The notes beneath the pieces were generated by a model that saw only the letters and a program-made list of their open reading frames with translations, made no database searches and was not told the DNA's origin. A stretch of DNA of 64,000 nucleotides from Eubacterium uniforme (GTDB taxonomy: Bacteria > Bacillota > Clostridia > Lachnospirales > Lachnospiraceae), in assembly GCF_900167115.1 (NCBI RefSeq), contig NZ_FUXZ01000009.1, forward strand, positions 1 through 64,000, given 5' to 3'. Numbering within the stretch: position 1 is the first letter of the stretch; the number at the start of each line of letters is the position of its first letter. The position numbers were made by a program, and so were the translations under genes. Of the stretch, positions 37,458 to 45,098 are shown piece by piece.

Positions 37458-38978
37458 CTATTTAACAATTATTTCTTTAGTAGCAATTTTCTCCTTAAAT
37501 CTTACATCATGTTCTACTATAAGCATTGTTGGTTTAAAATCTAAAATCAGTTTCTCAATCTGCATTCTTGAAAAAACATCTATGTAGTTAAGTGGTTCAT
37601 CCCATATGTATAAATGAGCTGGAGTAATTAGGCTTGCCGCGATTAAAACCTTCTTCTTCTGACCTTCAGAAAAATCCTCAATCCTTTTATTATACTGTGC
37701 TCGTTCAAAATCCAACTGTCTAAGAACAGTTAAAAACAATGTTTCATCAAGACTATTTTTTTCAGCATATTCCTTAAGTGTTCCTGAAAGATTAGATGTA
37801 TCCTGATTAATATATGAAATAACCAAACCTTTCGGAACTTCTAATGTACCATTAACAATTAAACCATAATTCTCATTATTGATCTTACTCAAAATTGCTT
37901 TAATAATACTAGACTTTCCACAACCATTTGCTCCAGATAATAAAACTCTTTCACCCTGTTTTATATCAAATCTCAAATCAGCAAATAGCTCATCCATACC
38001 TTCATATTGTAGTGATAAATCATAGGCATTTACCAAGGTCTTTTTATGAAATTCCAAAGGATTAATCTTTAAGTTCTTAACGCTTTCAATATCCTTTAAC
38101 AATCCTTCTTTTTCACTTATTTCCCTATCTACTCTTTTTTCAAAGCTCTTAATTCTAGAATTCATCTTTTTTGTTTTAGCACCTATGGTTGCACGGGTTG
38201 CAATACTTCTATCATTTTCCTTAATGGGATCAAATCCAATTTTTGTACTCTCACCTTTTTTAGCCCATCTGTCAAATCTATCAATAGAACTTTTAAGTCT
38301 GCCTATCTCTTTTTTATGTTTTTCATTCTCAGCTAGATTATGAACATCCTGCATTTCTTTCTGATTCCACCATGATGTAAAATTCCCCATTTGAACACTT
38401 ACTGTTTCCTTGTTAAAAACAAGCATGTGGTCGCACACTGCATCAAGCAAATCTCTATCGTGCGAAACTAATATAAAACCTTTTTTCTTTTTAAGAAAAT
38501 CCTTTACAATTTCTCTTGCGTTAACATCTAAATGATTTGTAGGTTCATCTATTAATAAAAATTCATTATCCCCAGCAAATAAAACTGCAAGCATAACTCT
38601 GGTTCTTTCACCAAAACTAAGCGTATTAAAAGGTCTATATAGGCATTCAGCATCCATGCCTATTTCATTAAGTTCAATTAGAACCTGCCAGTTTTCAATT
38701 TCAGGCTTCCATTCTTCTATTAATTCATATGCGCATTTTTCCATGGCATATGATGATATGGAATAGGGAAAATAATCAAACTTCATATTAGAAACTATGC
38801 TTCCCTTATATGAATACTTATCCATCAAAAGATTTAAAAGTGTGGTTTTTCCTTTTCCATTTCTACCAACGAAACCTAACTTCCAATCCGAATCTATATT
38901 AAATGATATATTTTCAAAAACATTATCCATACTACCTTCATATGCATATGTTAAATTACTTACTTTTATCTGTGCCAT
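37458..38978 (-). CDS. ABC-F family ATPase (probable ribosome-protection/antibiotic-resistance type)
   Basis: A 506-aa soluble protein with two ABC domains and no membrane helices. The first has GRNGKGKTTL, LSFGERTRVMLAV and LLIDEPTNHLD; the second has GANGCGKSS, FSEGQKKKVLIAASL and YIWDEPLNYID. The interdomain linker (about 205-300) is long and basic, as in ribosome-binding ABC-F proteins of the Vga/Lsa/VmlR group that displace lincosamides, pleuromutilins and streptogramins A. AGGAGG precedes the start. A 330-base leader with a terminator just before the gene strengthens the resistance interpretation. Confidence 0.85.
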   Translation of the reverse strand: MAQIKVSNLTYAYEGSMDNVFENISFNIDSDWKLGFVGRNGKGKTTLLNLLMDKYSYKGSIVSNMKFDYFPYSISSYAMEKCAYELIEEWKPEIENWQVLIELNEIGMDAECLYRPFNTLSFGERTRVMLAVLFAGDNEFLLIDEPTNHLDVNAREIVKDFLKKKKGFILVSHDRDLLDAVCDHMLVFNKETVSVQMGNFTSWWNQKEMQDVHNLAENEKHKKEIGRLKSSIDRFDRWAKKGESTKIGFDPIKENDRSIATRATIGAKTKKMNSRIKSFEKRVDREISEKEGLLKDIESVKNLKINPLEFHKKTLVNAYDLSLQYEGMDELFADLRFDIKQGERVLLSGANGCGKSSIIKAILSKINNENYGLIVNGTLEVPKGLVISYINQDTSNLSGTLKEYAEKNSLDETLFLTVLRQLDFERAQYNKRIEDFSEGQKKKVLIAASLITPAHLYIWDEPLNYIDVFSRMQIEKLILDFKPTMLIVEHDVRFKEKIATKEIIVK

Positions 38979-39005
38979 ACTTACCTCCTGTCTTTAAATG
39001 GCAAT

Positions 39006-39034
39006 AAAAAATCTGCTTCAACCGAAGCAGATTA
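39006..39034 (-). terminator. Leader (attenuator) terminator immediately upstream of the ABC-F gene
   Basis: On minus, AATCTGCTTC-GGTT-GAAGCAGATT is followed by TTTTATT, ending about 25 bases before the ABC-F start codon. A terminator inside the leader means expression needs antitermination. Confidence 0.85.
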
Positions 39035-39231
39035 AAACGCACATGAAGATGTGTATACAATAAATGAATAAGCCTAGTTATTAACCATAACAATTAATAA
39101 TAGCTATACACATCATATATAACACACATTAATAAAGATTCTTCACAATGAAAACGATAATCTAAATCGGCATCAAAAACAGACCTTACGGCCATTTAAT
39201 TAAAATATGTTTTTAATAATACCAAAATAAA

Positions 39232-39246
39232 CTATCTAATCTTCAT
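39232..39246 (-). CDS. Four-codon leader peptide MKIR upstream of the ABC-F gene
   Basis: ATG AAG ATT AGA TAG, preceded by AAAGGTG at 6 bases. Antibiotic-stalled translation of such a leader could shift folding of the downstream attenuator. Confidence 0.4.
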   Translation of the reverse strand: MKIR

Positions 39247-39316
39247 CGGTTCACCTTTCACACTATGTGTGCCCTTCTTTTTTTATAATGTGTTCTAATG
39301 TTTTAGAACTATAAAA

Positions 39317-39345
39317 ATACTAACATAGTATAATTATCTAGTCAA
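39317..39345 (-). promoter_or_regulatory. Sigma-A-type promoter of the ABC-F transcript
   Basis: On minus, TTGACT and TAGTAT with a 17-base spacer, directly after the stop of the upstream HD gene. Confidence 0.6.
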
Positions 39346-39346
39346 G

Positions 39347-39805
39347 TTATCTAGCAAATAATGTTTCCCTTATTGCAACGCATTTATCAGCGATACATAC
39401 TATCCAAGCTTCCCTACTCTTTGGAAAACTTCTAAATGTAAGTGGCCACATATGACTTGAAATCACATGCTCTACCTCCCTACTTACTTCAAAATACTTT
39501 TTAGCATTAACTGAAGCTTTCTTTGGATGACTAAATCCATGAAGTTTATGACTTCCATCATCATAATTATGCCAGTCATAAAGGTAAAAATCATGTAACA
39601 TAGCACCCTTACATAAAGTATCTTCATTCGCACGAAGATGTAATTTTTTGTTTATCTTATAACTTAAATTAGTTACGCTTTCACAATGATCATATGTAGA
39701 AATTTTACCATGCTGTATAAAATTCTTCATATCCAAAGTACGTTCATTATACTTTATTTCATCAAGTATTTCTTCAATCTCTTTTTCGTATTTCTTCATT
39801 TTCAC
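39347..39805 (-). CDS. HD-domain phosphohydrolase
   Basis: The 152-aa protein has an HD-type metal site: His in YDHCESV, His-Asp in AMLHDFYLYDWH, paired His in HGFSHPKKAS and His in SSHMWPL, with Asp in IADK. The small size and pattern match stand-alone HD proteins in Firmicutes of unknown substrate. AAGGTG precedes the start. The ABC-F promoter begins at its stop codon, so the two are transcriptionally separable. Confidence 0.75.
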   Translation of the reverse strand: MKMKKYEKEIEEILDEIKYNERTLDMKNFIQHGKISTYDHCESVTNLSYKINKKLHLRANEDTLCKGAMLHDFYLYDWHNYDDGSHKLHGFSHPKKASVNAKKYFEVSREVEHVISSHMWPLTFRSFPKSREAWIVCIADKCVAIRETLFAR

Positions 39806-40010
39806 CTTTTCCTTTTTAGCATATCAAATGCTTAAATCCTTATCACAAATATTATTTAATCACTCAATAATTTAAACAATTTCAAATAATATTCTCACCA
39901 CAATTTCAATTCTATCACCGACTTTTAAATATGTCATCTGTCATTATATCCAAAATATTCTTATATTTTTATTAATTTTTATCATTTAGAATACCCTGTA
40001 TTTATTTGAC

Positions 40011-40052
40011 AAAAGCAGGATTCAACACTAAGTTTAATCCTGCTTTCTTTAC
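40011..40052 (-). terminator. Rho-independent terminator of the HAD phosphatase gene
   Basis: On minus, AAAGCAGGATT...AATCCTGCTTTT with T run downstream. The rest of 39806-40069 is AT-rich with no gene seen. Confidence 0.8.
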
Positions 40053-40069
40053 CCATATTTTTAGTTTTC

Positions 40070-40717
40070 TTATAACACTGTTTTTACTATATCTTTTGGA
40101 AAATCAATTATATATGTTGCACCAGCCTGTTCTAATTCTTCTCTATTTCCATAACCATATAATACACCAATAGAGTCAATGTTATTACCAACTGCGCCAT
40201 CTATATCAAAACATCTATCACCAATCATAATATATTCATTTAAATTTGGACTTGCTGATGACTTATTAATAGCTGCCTCAACTAATTCCTTCTTTGAATA
40301 ACTTCTATCCTTTAAATCAGGTCCTACTACATCTTCAAAGTATTTTGAAATATCAAAATGTTCAATTATTTTCTTTGCCATATGTGTAGGCTTTGACGTT
40401 ACCACATACATTTTTATTCCATGATTTTTCAACTCTTCAAGAGTTTCTTTTATTCCTTCATATAATGGAGCATTAAAAATTTCTCCACCATTATAACACT
40501 CTCTATATAACCCAATTGCTTTTTCAATTGTTTCTTCATCCATACCATAATAATCTTTAAACGATGCTGCAAGTGGTGGTCCAATAAACTTCTTTAAAGT
40601 TTCTTTATTATCCACATTCACACCAAGTTTTTCCAAAGCGAATGACACTGAATTAATAATACCAAATTCTGATTGTGATAAAGTCCCATCCAAGTCAAAA
40701 AATACATAATTGTACAT
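40070..40717 (-). CDS. HAD-superfamily phosphatase (phosphoglycolate-phosphatase-like)
   Basis: The 215-aa protein has motif I FFDLDGTLSQSE (two catalytic Asp), motif II VVTSKP, a Lys in SYSKKELV and motif IV MIGDRCFDIDGAVGNNIDSIGVLYGYG. The cap type and spacing fit Gph/PpaX-like enzymes that hydrolyse phosphoglycolate or pyrophosphate. The substrate is not certain. AAAGGAT precedes the start. It lies alone between two terminators. Confidence 0.85.
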   Translation of the reverse strand: MYNYVFFDLDGTLSQSEFGIINSVSFALEKLGVNVDNKETLKKFIGPPLAASFKDYYGMDEETIEKAIGLYRECYNGGEIFNAPLYEGIKETLEELKNHGIKMYVVTSKPTHMAKKIIEHFDISKYFEDVVGPDLKDRSYSKKELVEAAINKSSASPNLNEYIMIGDRCFDIDGAVGNNIDSIGVLYGYGNREELEQAGATYIIDFPKDIVKTVL

Positions 40718-40767
40718 AAGATATCCTTTCTTGTTAGTTAAAAACTAAGTTGTTAATAAGTTACTAT

Positions 40768-40856
40768 ACAATCACCGAAACCGCTACGCTTGTTTCGGGA
40801 TTGTACGCAGTCGTCAAATACATTCAAGTAAGCTTGATGTACTTGACTCGTTGCCA
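40768..40856. repeat. Intergenic palindromic element with two strong hairpins
   Basis: The first hairpin pairs CAATC.CCGAAAC with GTTTCGG.GATTG; the second pairs TCAAATACATTCAAG with CTTGATGTACTTGA. It resembles the 14.6-kb element in architecture (short hairpins around GTAC-containing links) but not closely in sequence. It lies between the flotillin terminator and the HAD gene. Confidence 0.55.
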
Positions 40857-40893
40857 AACAAAAAAGATGCTACCTTAATGGTAGCATCCTTTC
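40857..40893 (-). terminator. Rho-independent terminator of the flotillin gene
   Basis: On minus, GGATGCTACC-ATTAA-GGTAGCATC then TTTTTTG. Confidence 0.9.
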
Positions 40894-40933
40894 TATGTAT
40901 TATAACGACTTTTTATTATTTTTCAATAACTAA

Positions 40934-42538
40934 TTAATACAAATCATCGCTTTCTACTATATTTTCACTTGCAACACCTTCAACAGTTTTAACATTATCC
41001 TCTGTTTTGATTGTAGTCTGATTGATAACTGGATCAATACCACTAATGTTAATATTCTTATTAACCTTAGCATCGTATGTGTTAGCTTTCATGATTTCTG
41101 TGATGTCAATTCCTGTTGCTTCCTTAACTGACTCAATAGTCTTAGCTAATACCTGAGGTACATATGAACCCATTGTATCAACACCATTACCTGCTCCACC
41201 ACTGCCATCAATAATAGTAACTTTATCAATAGTTGAGAGTGGTTCAGCAATTGCCTTAGCCATTTCTGGAAGAGCTTTAACAATCATTTCAACCATAGCA
41301 GCCTGACCATACTTCTTCATAGCCTCTGCCTTCTTTTCAAGTGCTTCAGCTTCGGCTTTACCTTTAGCTTCAATAGCTCTAGCTTCAGCTTCACCTACTG
41401 CCTGGATACCTGCAGCTTCCTGCTGCTTAGCGAAGAGGTCTGCTTCTGCCTGTGCTTTTCTAGCTTCAGCTTCTTTCTGTTTTTCAAACTTATCAGCTTC
41501 AGCATTTCTCTGTCTCTGATAAAGCTGAGCATCAGCTTCCTGCTGTCTTGCGAACTTATCAGCTTCAGCTTTCTTACGAATTTCAGCATCAAGAGCCTGT
41601 TCCTTAACTTCTGCTTCACGCTTCTTTAAGTCTACTTCTTTTTCCTGCTTAGCGATATCAGCTTCTGTCTTTGTGATTTCAATTGTCTTACGCTGAGCTT
41701 CCTTTTGAATTTCGTATGCAGCATCAGCTTCAGCTTTCTTTGTATCTTCAACTGTCTTAAGTTCAGACTTTCTAATTGCTAATTCATTCTGCTTAACAGC
41801 AATTTCTGTATCAGCAACAACTTTAGCATCATTAGATTCCTTAGCAGCCTTAGCCTGCGCAATTGCAACGTCTCTGTCAGCATTTGCTTTTGCGATACTA
41901 GCGTTCTTCTGGATAGTAGCCATGTTATCCTGACCAAGAGCGATAATTAAATCGTTCTGATCTACAACGTGCTGGATATTACATGAAATAATCTCAATAC
42001 CCAAACGGTTCATGTCGACCTGCGCTTTTTCCTGAACCTGATCACCAAATGATTTTCTATCATTACAAAGTTCTTTCAAGCTAATTGTACCAATAATTTC
42101 ACGCATGTTACCTTGTAATGAATCAACTAATGCAGCCATGATTTCTTCTTCTCTCATATTCAAGAAGTTCTTCATAGCAAGCTGTAAGCCTTCTTCATCA
42201 GTACGAATCTTAACTTTTGCAACAGCATCAATATTAACACCAATAAAATCAAGTGTTGGAACATAATCTCCAGTCTTAATATCAATACTAATCTGCTTAA
42301 TTAAAAGTTCATCCTTTCTTTCGAAGAATGGTAACTTAAGACCTGCACGACCGATTAAAATCTTTGGATTTCTTCTAAGACCTGAAATAATATAAGCCTT
42401 ATCAGGTGGTGCCTTCACATAACTAGAAATAATAATTAAAAGTACAAATAAAACTAGTAAAGCAATTGGTGCGACAATGAAAGGATTTAAGCCGCTCATA
42501 GAGCTTTCCTCTTCAAATGCCAAAATAAAACTACCCAT
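40934..42538 (-). CDS. Flotillin-family (SPFH/band 7) membrane scaffold protein
   Basis: The 534-aa protein has an N-terminal membrane segment (PFIVAPIALLVLFVLLIIIS), an SPFH domain to about 215, and a long Ala/Glu/Lys coiled coil (about 215-400, e.g. EAEARAIEAKGKAEAEALEKK). The flotillin tail KYGQAAMVEMIVKALPEMAKAIAEPL leads into a 110-residue C-terminal extension. Flotillins organise membrane microdomains and affect fluidity. AAAGGAAG lies before the start. A promoter, a yybP-ykoY-type riboswitch and a terminator precede it, so expression is predicted to rise with Mn2+. Confidence 0.92.
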   Translation of the reverse strand: MGSFILAFEEESSMSGLNPFIVAPIALLVLFVLLIIISSYVKAPPDKAYIISGLRRNPKILIGRAGLKLPFFERKDELLIKQISIDIKTGDYVPTLDFIGVNIDAVAKVKIRTDEEGLQLAMKNFLNMREEEIMAALVDSLQGNMREIIGTISLKELCNDRKSFGDQVQEKAQVDMNRLGIEIISCNIQHVVDQNDLIIALGQDNMATIQKNASIAKANADRDVAIAQAKAAKESNDAKVVADTEIAVKQNELAIRKSELKTVEDTKKAEADAAYEIQKEAQRKTIEITKTEADIAKQEKEVDLKKREAEVKEQALDAEIRKKAEADKFARQQEADAQLYQRQRNAEADKFEKQKEAEARKAQAEADLFAKQQEAAGIQAVGEAEARAIEAKGKAEAEALEKKAEAMKKYGQAAMVEMIVKALPEMAKAIAEPLSTIDKVTIIDGSGGAGNGVDTMGSYVPQVLAKTIESVKEATGIDITEIMKANTYDAKVNKNINISGIDPVINQTTIKTEDNVKTVEGVASENIVESDDLY

Positions 42539-42626
42539 AACATACTTCCTTTCTTTCCCATTTATTTTTATATGTTACATTATAAAACAAAAGTTCATTT
42601 TATAAAACAAATTTACATTATTATAT

Positions 42627-42671
42627 AAAAAAAGACTCCTGTTAAACGCAATTACGTTTAACAAAAGTCTT
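42627..42671 (-). terminator. Riboswitch expression-platform terminator upstream of the flotillin gene
   Basis: On minus, AAGACT..TGTTAAACG-loop-CGTTTAACA..AGTCTT then TTTTTTT. The 5' side of the stem shares AAGACTTTTGT with the 3' side of the aptamer, so the aptamer and the terminator are mutually exclusive. Confidence 0.85.
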
Positions 42672-42751
42672 GCTATTTCAACTTAAACCGGATCAAACGA
42701 TCGTTCTGACGATTTAAATACAATGTAACTTGTTAGCTACTCCCTTTTGTT
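42661..42751 (-). promoter_or_regulatory. yybP-ykoY family (Mn2+) riboswitch aptamer
   Basis: On minus the element starts ACAAAAGGGAGTAGCTA and ends TAGCAAGACTTTTGT, so P1 is CAAAAG/CTTTTG and the conserved GGGAGTAGC and GCAAGAC loops face each other. Between them is the second conserved module TTAAATCGTCA...CCGGTTTAA. This reproduces the family layout known from the yybP-ykoY class (Mn2+ sensors). It overlaps the terminator stem, which suggests an ON switch through antitermination. Confidence 0.85.
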
Positions 42752-42763
42752 TTATTGATATGG

Positions 42764-42792
42764 ATTTTATCACCTTGTTATTTAATTGTCAA
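42764..42792 (-). promoter_or_regulatory. Promoter of the riboswitch-flotillin transcript
   Basis: On minus, TTGACA and TAAAAT with a 17-base spacer; the predicted start of transcription is only a few bases before the aptamer. Confidence 0.75.
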
Positions 42793-42815
42793 TATATTTT
42801 TCAAAGATTTTTTGG

Positions 42816-44009
42816 TTAATTTTTCTTTTCAATTACACCCATAATCACATTATCACAGTACTGACATTTATAGTCTTTATAAACTGCTCCAACTATCGGT
42901 GCAGCACAATATGGACATGTATCTTTTACTATTCGTTTAGCAAGAGAAACCATAACCTCACCTTCATGAACTTCCATTGAACAATGCTTTAAATAGCCTT
43001 TATGAATGGTTCTTCTAACTTCTTTTAATTTTGTTTTTGGTTTACTAACCACACCTGCATTCGGTAACCATTCTATCTTTGAAAATGCCTGGTTACAATA
43101 TGCGAAAAATTGAGCAAATACATTTGCTGCACCAGAGCTAATTATTCTTCTTAGTGCCATATAACTTAATGGAGCAAATACTAAAACAAATATGCAATCA
43201 TAAATAAAACTATTTAGTATCTCTCCCTTTATTAATTCATATGATTTATATGGATAATCTGGTGAAAGTAATAAATCCCTCTGATATTCATGATCAAAAT
43301 AGTGCGATAAATCAGAAACACCAATCATAAAAAAGATTACTGTTATAAATGCTCCCAGTATAAAAAATATAATTGCGCCAACTTTCTTTGAATTTAGATT
43401 TTTAGCCCTATAATAATCAGGTTTGTTTACACCATATTTAAAATCACTAGCAATACTGTAAAATCTATTATCAGTTAAAACTTTAGCATGCAAATCTGAA
43501 CTTCCACAATATGAACATATACCTGTAAAGAATACTCTCTTTTCAATCACGCCACCGCAGTTTTTACATTCACACATATAAGTCTTACTATATAGTTCAA
43601 CCATCTCCTGTCCCTTAATAACTTTAAGTTCATAATTTTTCATATATAGTTTTCTAAAAATATGTAAATGTCTTCTAACCTTAGCCACACTATAACCTGT
43701 AACACCTGCCAAATCATGATAAGTTACATATCCATCAAGATCATTTTCAAAATAACTTGAATATATTCTTGCATTACCTATCCACTTTCTAGATACTATT
43801 GCAATTGTTAATAATATAATTGCAACTATCATACCTCTTATTGAACTTTTCATTGAAACAGCATGCATAGCTGTGTCTAAATCATCTCTATAATAGACAA
43901 ACTCAGAAATAATATATGATCCACAAAGCAAAACATTAAATGCTGCTATTATAATAAAAATAATATTCTTAATTGCTAATTTTTTAATTCTCTTTTCAAG
44001 TAAATACAT
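42816..44009 (-). CDS. Membrane protein with two zinc ribbons and a winged-helix-like segment
   Basis: The 397-aa protein has helices near 15-33, 58-77, 210-232 and 268-290. A cytoplasmic segment at about 85-125 (YVTYHDLAGVTGYSVAKVRRHLH) looks like a helix-turn-helix. Zinc ribbon one is CKNCGG...CSYCGS (about 150-175) and ribbon two is CPYCAAP...CQYCDN at the C-terminus. No named family is recognised. It lies just upstream of the riboswitch-controlled flotillin gene, and the promoter of that transcript starts right after its stop. A partner role in membrane organisation is inference. Confidence 0.7.
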   Translation of the reverse strand: MYLLEKRIKKLAIKNIIFIIIAAFNVLLCGSYIISEFVYYRDDLDTAMHAVSMKSSIRGMIVAIILLTIAIVSRKWIGNARIYSSYFENDLDGYVTYHDLAGVTGYSVAKVRRHLHIFRKLYMKNYELKVIKGQEMVELYSKTYMCECKNCGGVIEKRVFFTGICSYCGSSDLHAKVLTDNRFYSIASDFKYGVNKPDYYRAKNLNSKKVGAIIFFILGAFITVIFFMIGVSDLSHYFDHEYQRDLLLSPDYPYKSYELIKGEILNSFIYDCIFVLVFAPLSYMALRRIISSGAANVFAQFFAYCNQAFSKIEWLPNAGVVSKPKTKLKEVRRTIHKGYLKHCSMEVHEGEVMVSLAKRIVKDTCPYCAAPIVGAVYKDYKCQYCDNVIMGVIEKKN

Positions 44010-44049
44010 TTCCCTATACCGTTCCTTAAATTATTTACAATATGCTACT

Positions 44050-44703
44050 TTAACAAATCTTATTTTTTATTCTTAAGCACGCCTCTATATGCATAATCCA
44101 ATGTCTAGAAAAAGGCATTTGGATTAAACCACGTATATCCTTATTACACCAATAATCAATTAACCAAATTGCATTCTCATCATCACTAACTACATGCAAT
44201 GACTTAAGTTCTTCTCTTGTTTCTTCAGATATCTTTTTCTTCATATCATCAAAAGATAAACTCTTTAAAATATCTTCCGTACTCTGCTTAACTTCAAGCA
44301 TATATGAATATAATTCATCTATGTCTAACTTCTTTGAAAACTCAGCAATTTCCTGTTTAACAAGTTCATTACCTGTTGTTATAATTGGAGAACATATTCT
44401 TTCCTGGTAATTTCCAGTAAAAAATACCTGCTCATCTTCTTTTATCAAAGTATGAGCTACAATATCTTCAATACGAAAGATATGCCACAATGAATACGCA
44501 ATTGTTTTACTATGATATCCATCTGCATTTATAAACGGAATGGCGCTATAATCATCTTTATTTAATTCTTCCTTAAATGAAAAAACTGTATTCCATAAAG
44601 CATTACGCAAAGTAATAAGTGTATCTATTCCAGTTTCATAGGTATCTTTTTTCTTTAACTGACTCTGCATAACCTTGTTAAGTTCTGACCATTCTTTATT
44701 CAT
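44050..44703 (-). CDS. DinB-like (DfsB family) protein
   Basis: The 217-aa protein is mostly helical. The pattern of His residues (SKTIAYSLWHIFRIEDIVAH and FSRHWIMHIEACLRI) resembles the three-His metal site of the DinB/DfsB four-helix bundle. Known DinB-type proteins include thiol transferases, but most are uncharacterised. The start at 44703 follows AAGGAG; the longer frame adds 9 residues. The stop-to-start distance to the zinc-ribbon gene is 40 bases. Confidence 0.6.
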   Translation of the reverse strand: MNKEWSELNKVMQSQLKKKDTYETGIDTLITLRNALWNTVFSFKEELNKDDYSAIPFINADGYHSKTIAYSLWHIFRIEDIVAHTLIKEDEQVFFTGNYQERICSPIITTGNELVKQEIAEFSKKLDIDELYSYMLEVKQSTEDILKSLSFDDMKKKISEETREELKSLHVVSDDENAIWLIDYWCNKDIRGLIQMPFSRHWIMHIEACLRIKNKIC

Positions 44704-44723
44704 ATGCTTCTCCTTAATTATTC

Positions 44724-44909
44724 TTAACAAACTTGTTTTGAATAAAAAACAAATTCTTCATCACGCTTTATTTCCTTATACCCAAGATATCCTGGTGGTT
44801 CACCAGATGATGGACCTCCTATTAAAACATCACTTTCAAATGCTCTTTTTGAAATGCCGGTTAATGTCAATGCATCTGATGTTCCGGCTTTTATAAATTG
44901 TAAACTCAT
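44724..44909 (-). pseudogene. N-terminal remnant of a GNAT acetyltransferase gene
   Basis: The 61-codon frame starts MSLQFIKAGTSDALTLTGIS, then KRAFESDVLIGGPSSGEPPGYLGYK. This is the typical first 45 residues of small GNAT enzymes, then it ends in unrelated residues. The acetyl-CoA-binding part is missing. AAGGAAA precedes the start, so it may still be translated. Confidence 0.6.
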
Positions 44910-45098
44910 ATTTTTTCCTTAATCATTCCTACTTTCTTCACGTATACCCTTTTCCCTTGCTATCATGCCTCCTCCGAACTACTCATATCAGTATCTCATT
45001 TTGAAAGTTGAACTACCGTCTCAACGTCGTTTTCGTTGAGCAACACCTTGCCACCGTCTTCAGCATAATAATCAATGCGGAATTTAATGCGAGTGATA
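44910..45098 (-). other. Gene remnants upstream of the GNAT fragment
   Basis: Two relics can be read on minus. At about 44990-45096 is a frame ITRIKFRIDYYAEDGGKVLL...VVQLSK ending in TGA, with no start codon except inside the GNAT gene. At about 44940-44965, GGCATGATAGCAAGGGAAAA matches the CDP-alcohol phosphatidyltransferase gene at 47335-47360 with few differences. Both point to past rearrangement. Confidence 0.45.

Larger units (their letters stand above)
38985..39310 (-). promoter_or_regulatory. Attenuator leader of the ABC-F gene
   Basis: The leader runs from the promoter at 39317-39345 to the ABC-F binding site. Elements in order on minus: hairpin GTTCTAA/TTAGAAC, hairpin CACAC-ATA-GTGTG, a binding site AAAGGTG with a four-codon open frame (MKIR, 39232-39246), a long AT-rich stretch, GATGTGTATA which is fully complementary to TATACACATC 45 bases later, hairpin CACAT/ATGTG, and the terminator. 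This resembles the ribosome-stalling attenuators known for bacterial ABC-F and other resistance genes. Confidence 0.7.

Noticed and set aside
42539-42815. Treating the hairpin at 42627 only as the terminator of the zinc-ribbon gene
   Set aside because: A full promoter and aptamer lie between that gene and the hairpin, and the hairpin shares bases with the aptamer P1 stem.
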